NCBI GenBank assembly: GCA_964057225.1
Contig: OZ059894.1
Coordinates: 16,708,476 to 16,772,475, forward strand
Origin: Auanema rhodensis
Taxonomy: Eukaryota > Nematoda > Chromadorea > Rhabditida > Rhabditidae
Direction of reading: 5' to 3'
Length of the DNA stretch: 64,000 bases
Shown: piece by piece, positions 54,584 to 64,000 of the stretch
How the letters are laid out: every line of letters begins with the position of its first letter
How positions within the stretch are numbered: the first letter of the stretch is position 1
Made by a program: the position numbers and the translations under genes
The notes under the pieces: generated by a model
The model's database searches: none
The model's input: the letters and a program-made list of their open reading frames with translations, nothing else
Told to the model about the DNA's origin: nothing

Positions 54584-56429
54584 ATGAAGTTGGTGATTGC
54601 TTCAATTTTAATATTATTTATCCGATATGCTGATGCCGGACCAGTAAAAACATCATTATGTTGCTGTGGATGCACCAAGGTTTGTCCATAAACTTCAACT
54701 TTAATGCGTTTATGCTTAACATAATAATTAGTTGCATATTTTAAATTGAATAACTCTAACTTTCTACTTCACAAATGGTTTAAACATTTTTAAGGAGCCA
54801 TGTCCTTCTGTTGGACCTACATGTGGCTCTCCTAGACAATCATGTGGCGGCCAACTTGATATCGATGTTGTTCGATGTGATGGTAAATTATCTACTAAGA
54901 TTATTGCTAGAAAATAATTTTATACTTTAGAACTTCAACGTCTTTGGGATTTGGCTGAATTAAGAAGAGAAAATGATACAGTGAACACTGAAGATGTAAA
55001 ATACTTTATAAGCATCATTGAAAATATAAAAAAAGATTTTAGGCTTCTTCTCCAGGATTCACCCCATTCTTATCCGAATCAGGAATTCCATATGCTATTC
55101 ATGACAAAGTTTCTCAAAGTGCTATGAAAGATTTCTTTGAAAAAAAGAACTTTGAGTAAATATATCATAAATTGATCGTATGTAACTTATCATTTTCTAG
55201 AAAAAATGGAACATCAGCACTTGAAATTCGTTTCAGTCCACAGAAGAAGGTAATTTAAATAATTTAATTATTCCATTTTTTCAATAAACTTTTAGGAAAA
55301 ATCTGATAAATTGACAATTAAACGAATTGACAATATGTTAACTGAACTTGAAGATATGATTGCCATGATGAGAGGTGCGATTTTTTGGTTTTAAACTATC
55401 AGATTACTGAATTTCAGGTTTGACTGCCGATGTTTCTGCTATAGAAGAAGTCGAAAAGAAAATATCAAAATTCGCTGCGGAAAATACTTCATCTTTGAAA
55501 ACAGAAACACCAGCAGAGATTGAAGGATCTTCAGATTCAGAAAATCCAGCGTTGGATGACACAATTCTGACATCTACAGTGTCTAATATGGATGTCGAAC
55601 ATCTATCTGAACATATGAATATTTCAAGCAACAATACTTCAAACACAAACATCATTGATGATTCCATTACTGTTTCAACAACTCCAGAAAACTCCGAATT
55701 TATTTCTGAAGGAACTGAAGGGACATCCGAAACTGATCCCAGTTTGGATTTCCTGTTCGAGGGAGCTCTCCCTGATGACGAAGAATCCAAAGCAATCGAC
55801 GAAGTTATCAGAAGAATGAAAGAATCAATTGGAAAGTTGTCTAAAGCTGATTCGAGCAAAGCTTCCAGTCTATTCCAAGTATTTAATCTTCCAAATTAAT
55901 CTTATCTAATATCAAATATAGGTTGATTCTTCAATCTCTACTGGAAGTCCAACTGAGAGAAGAGAAAGAGTTAAGAGAGCAGGTATTCATTTCAATTTAC
56001 AACTTTTTTTCATTGAAATACATATTTAAGCTGGAGAAAATTGTAACGATCTTACATTAAAAAACATAATCACAGACGTAATTTAAAGTTTTTTATCTAA
56101 ATCATTTAATTTTTTTCTTTGTAGAATATAGCTCATGATGCCAAGAGCTCTAAGAGAGCTATTCAAAAGGCTGCTGAAAAGGAATTCGGAGGTTTTTTCT
56201 TTCTCTTTTTAAAATCTTTTTCAATTGTGTGTAAAACCTTTTCAGGATCATTTAATGTAATCTGTAGTCCATGTGAATTCAGCTTTGTCGTCAGTTCTCA
56301 AAAGTTCTGTGAAGGTTATAAAGACCAGGTAAAATCAATGTTTTACTTTGAATTGGCAATGACAAAAACTTTTTTTTTCAGCTCGCATGTTTTGTTTTCC
56401 TTCAACCTCCAACTACTCTTACTAACTAA
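54584..56429 (+). CDS. Secreted ground-like (hedgehog-related) domain protein
   Basis: Eleven exons join in frame to 418 residues: 54584-54679, 54795-54882, 54931-54995, 55043-55155, 55201-55249, 55296-55374, 55418-55878, 55922-55982, 56031-56077, 56125-56191/56246-56328 and 56382-56429 (twelve segments). A signal peptide (M-K-L-V-I-A-S-I-L-I-L-F-I) precedes a cysteine cluster (L-C-C-C-G-C-T-K-E-P-C-P, then C-G-S-P-R-Q-S-C-G-G). A long Asp/Glu/Ser/Thr-rich middle follows, with N-x-S/T sequons. The basic site R-R-E-R-V-K-R-A comes just before the C-terminal domain and suits furin/kex cleavage. The C-terminal domain has S-K-R-A-I-Q-K-A-A-E-K-E-F-G-G and F-N-V-I-C-S-P-C-E-F-S-F-V-V, then F-C...L-A-C-F-V-F, the ground-like (grl) signature. 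That family is nematode-specific and hedgehog-related, usually cuticle/matrix associated. Most relatives have shorter linkers. Confidence 0.93.
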
Positions 56430-57330
56430 TATATTCCATAAGAGGAAATAATAATAATAATTAATAATAGAACAATTTGATTCTCATCATTTTAATATAT
56501 AAAAATATAAATATATATATATATATGTGTATATGTAGTATATGTGTGTATATAGTGTGAAAATTTTTCATTTTAAAATTTTAGTTATTAAAATGGTTAA
56601 GTACATACATAAAAATCAAAACAGCATTTAAGTGAGCTGGACATGAAATGTCGAAATTTGAATATCATTTTTGAAAAAAAAAAAAAAAAAACTAATCTAT
56701 AGAAAACTGAAATAGTCATCTATATCTTATACATAGATACAATTTGAGACAAAAGTCTCTGAACTCTGATTCCAAAAATCGACATTTCATGAGCCGAATT
56801 TGATTATATCACAAGTAATTATTGACAAGATTCACAGAAGTGAAAAATCAACGGAAATTGCGCAAAAGTTCAAGACAAAAGTATGTCGAGATATTAGAAA
56901 TTAATGTTCTATATTAATTAAAATAAAATGATAATTATAATAATAATAAGATTATAAGAAATGAGATTTTTGACACCTTTCGTTAAACTTTTTTTTCGTT
57001 TTCATTAAAAAAATCATAAGAATTCATTTCCAAAATACTTGGGAATTTGTTTAAAATTTTTAAAACCGATGTGTATGATGAGATCATGACAGGTAAAAGT
57101 TCACAAAAAAACTATCTATATATGATGAATATCACAGTTAAATTGGAGCGTTAATGTACGAATTTAGAACAATGCAAATCTTTTTTTTTCTTTTAATTAT
57201 AATTATAATTTCCGAATTTTTAATGAACCCTCATTCGGATTCATTGTTTCAGAATGGAACTATGATAAGAGTAAGAAGAAATATGCTAAAGTGAAGCTCA
57301 AGATGATGTCTTATGTGTTTCAAAAACATT
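56430..57330. other. Convergent intergenic region with an inverted repeat
   Basis: The 900 bp lie between the stop codons of two convergent genes. There is an (AT/GT)n stretch at about 56500-56560 and an imperfect inverted repeat whose arms (about 56641-56662 and 56770-56795) share catgaaatgtcga. No coding sequence seen. Confidence 0.6.
56636..56797. repeat. Imperfect inverted repeat, MITE-like
   Basis: The left arm contains ctggacatgaaatgtcga. The right arm contains the complement of a very similar sequence (tcgacatttcatgagc), with about 110 bp between them including a poly-A run. The arms could fold into a hairpin or be the ends of a small non-autonomous element. No clear target-site duplication was recognised. 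Confidence 0.45.
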
Positions 57331-60300
57331 TCAAATGCGTGTTCTTGAAGGCGGTTCGCCACGGGTTGTCCCATTGTCATCAATAGTTATAGCTGGAACA
57401 TTAGGTTGTGGTGCTTCCGATTCGTCCCAGTTAGCATTTCGAAGACCTTGTAACGGTGGAACAGGTGCAGTTGGCGGTCTATAAACACAAGATTTCATCA
57501 TAGTTGAAACCGTTTTGTGACTGAGTTTAAGATAAAATATTTACTTTTGCCATCCTTCTTGATTTTCACTCCATGATACACTTCTAGAGACTACATTACT
57601 TGGGCATTCCAAATGTGAAGCACCGCTCTCATTCAATTGCATTGTTGAGCCCATTGGTATTGTTGATGGCGTATGTCCACCTAAAATTATAAATTATAAA
57701 AAAAATATTCATAGAAAATACTCTTCCTACCACGATCTGTTTGTGCCATATTCATAATTAATCGTTCGAGGTTTTGTAAACGACTGCTGATGCTGTCGAC
57801 AGTGGCCAAACGATCACCGATCATCTCAAACTTGGTTCTCATCTCACTACGAACATTCGACAATGAACTCCATTCCTAAACAAAATCTTCATAATTGAGT
57901 TCAACTGGGAAAGAAAGCACCTTTGCTCCCTTCATATCATTACTCCAACTTGTTCTAGATAGAGCATCTTCATCAACAGTTTGTCTTTTCTGGAAATATA
58001 ACAAACTAAACATGTACAAAAAGATTTTCCAAGAAACACGCAATTCAAACACTTCAAATCAGTGCTAGAGTTAGAATGCATTCAAACGATCACATCCAAT
58101 AAAGGCTCACGTGGTTAAATACACAAAAAAATTAAAAAAGGAACGCCAAAAGCATTTCAAATCTTCAATCGGCTAAGAAAATCGCACAAAACATGCCTTT
58201 ACTAGATGTGGATCGCTTACGCTTGTTATATCAATTCCTCCTACCAATAGAGGTGGCCGTTTTCCAGCAGATTTAGCTCCAATACGAGGCGATCGACAAG
58301 GATAACTGGCTGATAATCCTCCAGTAGTTTCATCAACCATTGAATGTAACGATGGCATACGCTGCATACTTTCAGTGTTCTTTCGTAAACCCTAGAATAT
58401 AAGAGGAAAAATAAAAACAATACGAATATATGGAGTATAGAAGACGTTTTGAATCAGAAGTAAAATAGAAGAAAGTTTTTCTTTCGCTCTATGAGCCATA
58501 ACTTCATAGATTTGGGAGTTAAGACACAATGAATTTTTTTTTGAGCTCAAAGCCAGAATATTTGGATACTTATTGTTCAATCAACCAAAAGATAGGTGAA
58601 CACAACTTACAAGTTTTGCTTTACATTTTCTTCTATGCAACTAATAAAAACAGAGAAAAGATATTCACAAAACATATGAAACGGAAAGTATGGGCTATTT
58701 TTCTTTAAAAGGACTAAGAAATATTCACCAAAAATAGAACAACTCAAAATATTTTTATAGGTTTAAATATTGAAAAAACTGAAACTTTTCTTTAAAATTC
58801 CAAAATAACATATTAAGTTCAAGGAATAGTATAAGAAAATAACCTTTTCGATGTCCGCAAACATTGGACTTGGAAAAATACGAGGCCCATGACGTTCTCG
58901 CATTCGAAAGAGCAGTTTGCGAACTGGATGATCTGGAGGAAGTTCGAGCTTTTCATTTTTACGCTTAGCAGCTAATTCCTTTTCTCTCTTCACATCAGCT
59001 ACCTGAAAATGATATTGTTGAAGTATAATCATATAGATTAATTCTAACAGAACTTTCAATCCGAAAAAAAAAAAAAAAAAAATTCAAAACTAACTTTGCG
59101 GAATTTCAAACGATGCGTTAAATTGTATGTTAATACTAAGTTTCTAGCAAATGAATTTGCAAATGCTTTATAGAAGTTCAGAACCTAAAATACAAAAAGA
59201 TTTTACTATTTTTCATACATAAAACTTGTTTTACCTCCATTAATTTATCTTTTTTGATCATATGTAAATCTGTATATGTTAGTGATCGAACATTAGCTGC
59301 TGATTGTCCGGTTGAACCGTTATTCTTCCAAAATTCATCACCAAATACGTCCCCTTTGCCTAATATATTTATTCATTTATTTCTATTAATTTCTCTGGTT
59401 TTACCTAATATTGCTACTACTTCTTCATCTTGAATAACTTCTAATGATCCACTGGCTACAAACCATAGAGCATCTACAGATTCACCTGTATGATATAGAA
59501 GATCACCAGGAGCAGCATGATTATACTGAAATGAATAATGATTCTGTTGTTAAAGAATGCATTCCTACCTCCAGATACATAGCTAACGATCGTAAGCATC
59601 CATCTGATGCTAAACGGAAACATGAATGTTCATTGAAGACTTTCCGATTCAAATGAACACATATATCAGCTTTCATATCTTTAGGACAATACCCCAACAC
59701 CTATAAATCAATTTATTTATATTTATTATAAATTATATTAAAATACCTTCGATGTATCAATTCCTTTTGTCATCGCCCATGTCGAAACTACATAATCCAT
59801 TACCCTTTCAGCTAATTCTTTTGGAACTTCTTGTAATTTTATGAATTCTCGTACGTTACTAATCATATCATGATATCTGTTAATAATTTTCGATTAAATA
59901 AAATCGAAAATGTTAATCATGCTAATACTAATCTTACCTAACAGTTGCTGATGTCATTTGTTGGATAATAGTAGTCATATGACCGAAAATAGCTGCATAT
60001 AATAGAGCTGATATGATCATCATACATACACCGAAAACCTTAAAGTATAGCTTTCAACAAGAGTTATATCTCATTTCATTTCTTCTCATTCTTAATTTCA
60101 CTGATTTCAAATCAAATTTTCATTTAAATATTACATTTCGTATAACACGGTTGTTCTGTTTTTTTTTTTGGATTTTATTGAAATATATTCCACTAATATA
60201 CATTATTTTCAGATAATAACTTACCTTTTCATTATCAGTATTACTAGCGATATTACCAAATCCAACAGTTGACATACAACTCATGGTGAAATAGAGAGCT

Positions 60301-63300
60301 ACAAACATATTTATGAACTTTTCGTATAGTAGTTAGTTATAAGCTTACAAGAGATGTATGAGCTTGTTCTGGTTGGGCCCCCAACAAGCCTTGTCTTATT
60401 AGACGCCGTTAAGTTGTACGGTGCTTTAAGATCTGTTGCTAGTTTGAAGAGCCAACCGTCAGGAACTAATGGATTATCCATCTGAATAATGGCATTTCAT
60501 TTGTGAGAAGAAATTGTCTGTAATGTTACCTTAAGCCTAACTTCGTATTCTCCTATACTAAACCATATACAAGCCAACCAATGAGCTACTAACACATATG
60601 CACATAGTAAGAGCAACAGCGTTGCAGCTCCATATTCCAGATAATTATCTAACTTTCGGGCAACTCTTCCCAACCGCAATAATCGAACAACTTTAAGTGC
60701 CGAAAAAAGGCTTCCTATTCGCTAAAAATAAAAGAAGAATATAAAAAATATATATATATAATTTACCTCATCATCACGTTTAAACATATAAAATATATCA
60801 TAAGGAAGGCACGATAATAAATCTATTAAAAACCAAGATTTAAAATAATTATGTCGTATTACAGATGGTTCTATTACGACCTGAATATACATAAATTTAA
60901 ACAAAAAACTTGAAACTTGAAACAGTACTTCTCCGCCTGGTCCGACAAACGTGGTATGAAAGTTCAATAAAATATCAGCGAAAAATATCACATCAACAAT
61001 AGAATCCATTAGTGCAACTGAATCGATTCCTGAACCCGGGATGTCCCTAAAATCATTTTTCTTTCCTTTTTCTCTTATTATTAAACAAGAAAAGAAGATA
61101 TATAATAGATGTAATTAGATTATTTTTGGAAATTTTCAAAAAAAAAACAAAACAAAAATTTTTCTTTTTCTTAAAGTCAAATTTCTATGAATTTTCAAAC
61201 AATTTATATTCCAAAGAAAATATATTGGAAGTAGATATTACCTGAACGGATGCATAAAGAATGGTTTAAGGCTGAAATAAAAACAATTTTAATAATTTGT
61301 TATTAGATTATAGTTAACTATATTCTTAGAAAATATAGTATAACTAACCTATTTTTGAAGGCAATATTGAAAGGAACCATGAAAGCTGTGTAGAATGTAA
61401 GTGCTAATATCGACCAATCCCATATAGTTTTAAATGTCGAATAATGTAAAATGATATGAGGTGAAGTTTTCGGAGTTTCTTGACGATATTGCGGTAACAT
61501 ATCTCCTCCAAGATTCATTACCTAAACGATATCTACATGGTAAAACATGCTCATATCCGTAGAAAAGTTAAATTAATTCAGGTTGGACAGGAACTCAATG
61601 ATAAATAAAACCAAAAACTGTCTGAAATAGGAAGAGCAAATTGTATGTTATATCTTGTTTTTTATTTTTTTTCTACACAAAAATAAAAAAAGAAATCGTA
61701 TTCACATATTCTATACTAATATAAACTCTTTGACTCATCCATTCAAACATAACACAAGCACTTTGATAGTGAAACATCTACTGTGTGTGATAAAAGCTGG
61801 TGATAGTTGCTATGAGAGATTTCATTAAATATGTTTACTTGTTTTCAATTAAAAGAATATTTAAAAACAAGTTTACATGACTAATCCTCTAAAATAATTT
61901 GTTCAGCAACAATAAGTATGTAAGAAAAATGATTTCCTTCTCAGTGTTAGAAACCATTCTTTCTACGTTTTTCGTGCAAAAAAGTGCATACAATAACTAA
62001 CTAAAGTGAATTCCAGCTGCTAATTGAGACTATTTTGATGTGTACGAAAAGTTTATTTTCTTCTTTCGAGATCAAATTCAAAAATGAGCCCCCAATGATA
62101 TAATATATAGCCGAGCAGCCGAATACGACACGGAGATGATGATTCTGGCAACCACGCAAAAACAGTTTTTTTTTAAACTTTTTTATTTCAAAATTTTCTT
62201 GGTTTTCTTTTCATAAAGTTTTTGTTCAAACATTTTGAGGATGTTTATAAATTTATTTATGTTTATTTGGCTGCAAAAAGCTTCATTTTCTCTACTTAAC
62301 AGAAAATTTTGCATCAAAATGAGCTCTAAACTTACGGAACGACCAACGGACTCGTCCAACTAAAATAGAACTATTAGATAATAGTTTCATTTAGAAAAAA
62401 TAAATAATTCTGTTGATCATTGTAGAAAAATGAAAAATTTCCAATACTATCATTCCAAAAAGGTTTAAGATTAATCAAACTAGTACCACTCTCCCTCCCA
62501 TCATTCGGCTCTTTTCTGTTTTGATATTTAATTAAAAAAGAAATCAGTTTTCGTTCAAATCAATAAAGTGAATTAATTGTTAATATCACATCAAAAAAAA
62601 TAAAAAAATAAAACAAAAAACAAATCGACTTATTTCTTTGAGGTAAAATATCTTTTTTTTCTTCGACGAATTTAACGGCGAGTGGTTATGCAGGGTTATA
62701 TGACTGTATATGGCATGCACATGAGAACACACGTCACAGCAAACTTTTTAAAATTTTAAGAAAAAAAAAGTTGTTAGTTAGTTAGTTAAGTTATAAACTG
62801 TTTAAATAAAAACTGATCGACATGCGAAATTAGTTTGTTTTAAATTAATTAGAACGATGACAAGGAATTCAAGTAAAAAATTACAAAATTGAGATGAAAT
62901 GTCCTGCTGCATATAAGCAGAAAATTCCAAAAAAAAAACAAAAAGGTGAAAATTTTAAACCAAAATTGACATTTCATCTGTTTTCGATATGGAGTAGGGA
63001 AATTACTAGAACCTTGATAACCTGATTGAAGTTTGATGATGCTGGAGCAGATGATTTGTGAAGATCTTTTGTCTCTATCTGATTGAACTGTTGCTTAGAT
63101 TTGGCTATTCGGGCAATTTGTAAAATTCGCGATAAACCTAAGAATTTAAAAATTGAAATTGGTTTCAAAAATTCTTGATCAAACCTTTGTTATTTTCATC
63201 ATCCAATGGTTGTTTTAAAGGTGTTATATCTTTAAATTGACATAAATACAGTACTACATTGTCTTTATCATTTTTGATTGGAGCTAAATGTACCAGAAGC

Positions 63301-63930
63301 CATATTGGAGTTTCTATAATTAATATATTTCAATTTGTTATTACAATGTTATTATATAAAACTTACTATTCTTCTTGCATAGTCCAATTTCGGCTTGATC
63401 TGTTCGACTGTTATCAAGGGCATCTTGCATACGAGCTAAGCTACCAGCTTCACCATGATCTCCATGAAGGAATGCTAATCTGAATTGCCATGAATGTAGA
63501 TTTCTACATTTAATAATTTCAAAAATTAACAAAAAAAAAGCAAAAATGTCAGAAATGTGTAGTTGAATAGAGATTTTCGTTTTTTTTTTAAATTTCAAAT
63601 TTATAAAATAAGCAACCACTGTTTGTGAAGAAAAACGATTTTTATTAATAAAGATGTTGAATTAAAAACAAAACTTACGAGCATGGCTTCTGCATGATCT
63701 CAGCTCTAGAATATCCGACCAATTTCGAGAAGCCATCGTTACAATATACGATCGGGTAGTCAACGACTTGAGCATTTGCAAGAATAAAAGATGTATCTAA
63801 AAGAATTAAATAAAGTTTAACTTAATTAAACAGAAAAAAAAGCATTCTTACCAGCATTATTACAACGTCGAATTACGTTCTCAAGAAAAGTATTCTGTGG
63901 TGCGACGAGGCCGCGTTTAGCCACTGGCAT
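57331..63930 (-). CDS. egl-2: EAG-family voltage-gated potassium channel (Kv10/EGL-2 type)
   Basis: Tetrameric voltage-gated K+ channel of excitable cells. The start [18 protein letters not shown] matches EAG N-termini. It is followed by a PAS domain (about 63930-63190; [17 protein letters not shown]). S1 is near 61400 (I-W-D-W-S-I-L-A-L). S2 is at 60940-61010 ([16 protein letters not shown]). S3 is near 60800 (D-L-L-S-C-L-P-Y-D). S4 is at 60640-60720 ([15 protein letters not shown]). The pore filter S-T-V-G-F-G-N-I lies at about 60240-60275. The cyclic-nucleotide-binding homology domain is at about 59250-59760 ([19 protein letters not shown]). Helix [16 protein letters not shown] follows it, and a C-terminal coiled coil ([13 protein letters not shown]) lies near 57770. 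EAG rather than ERG is indicated by the PAS linker, [15 protein letters not shown] and the CNBD. The frame is open upstream of 63930 to the window edge. Confidence 0.96.
61519..62973 (-). other. Large intron of the EAG channel gene
   Basis: About 1.45 kb between the exon ending the PAS-S1 linker (S-N-F-N-Q) and the exon starting [11 protein letters not shown]. It contains no alternative coding exon that I recognise. It holds a 12-bp perfect inverted repeat (agatgaaatgtc) at 62892-62903 and 62968-62979, and a gttagttagttagtta stretch near 62775. Confidence 0.6.
62892..62979. repeat. Short perfect inverted repeat in an EAG intron
   Basis: The arms agatgaaatgtc (62892-62903) and gacatttcatct (62968-62979) are exact reverse complements, separated by 64 bp. 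A smaller ctgc/gcag hairpin (about 62905-62920) sits just inside the left arm. The arm core atgaaatgtc is the same as in the inverted repeat at 56636-56797. Confidence 0.6.
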
Positions 63931-64000
63931 ATCACATGAGCAGAACGGCTCTAAGTAGCACGGTTTAGGGAAATCGAAACAGTAACTTCGTCTTCTAGCT

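Noticed and set aside
55404-55859. A 151-codon open frame on the minus strand inside the ground-like gene.
   Set aside because: It is the exact antisense of the acidic Ser/Asp-rich exon, whose codon bias keeps the reverse frame open. The plus-strand exon is supported by splice phases and domain content.

Overview
The window is a piece of a nematode nuclear chromosome. It is very AT-rich. Its genes are cut into many short exons by introns that are mostly 43-70 bp, with GT...(T)TTCAG or TTTAG borders. Several ATGs lie 5-20 nt after an intron-like acceptor, as expected for spliced-leader trans-splicing. The gene content also points to nematodes: a ground-like (hedgehog-related) secreted protein, an RPM-1-type PHR ligase, a nematode-style FMRFamide-receptor-like GPCR and an EAG channel. 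I cannot name the species. For the genes whose exons I summed (GPCR, orphan, acyl-CoA synthetase, cyclin K, bestrophin, ground-like), the joined exons give a continuous reading frame, so those models are firm.

Layout. 1-7647: AT-rich, gene-poor DNA with CT microsatellites. 7648-12326 (+): peptide-receptor GPCR. 12327-18735: AT-rich stretch holding two decayed elements, a DDE-type integrase relic (minus) and a trypsin-like serine peptidase relic (plus). 18736-20016 (+): orphan His-rich protein. 21354-24561 (+): long-chain acyl-CoA synthetase. 25161-26300 (+): cyclin K. 26770-28480 (-): bestrophin anion channel, convergent with cyclin K. 28481-31305: no gene seen. 31306-33059 (-) and 33470-36195 (-): mitochondrial ribosomal protein S5 and, upstream of it on the same strand, SEL1L/sel-1 of ER-associated degradation. 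36196-38590: divergent promoter region with one unexplained coding-looking segment. 38591-53918 (+): a complete PHR-family E3 ubiquitin ligase (RPM-1/Highwire/MYCBP2). 54584-56429 (+): secreted ground-like protein. 57331-63930 (-): EAG-type (Kv10/EGL-2) potassium channel reaching almost to the right edge.

The genes do not form one pathway. Several are neuronal or membrane signalling genes (GPCR, bestrophin, RPM-1, EAG channel), mixed with housekeeping genes (cyclin K, MRPS5, SEL1L, acyl-CoA synthetase). The tandem sel-1/mrps-5 pair is the only arrangement that looks potentially operonic. The most unusual items are the long acidic, apparently furin-processed ground-like protein, the TVGFGN pore filter of the EAG channel, a cysteine cluster inside the RCC1-like part of the PHR ligase, a CpG-dense triplet island inside a GPCR intron, and small inverted repeats that share the core ATGAAATGTC. 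I found no obviously new multi-gene system.
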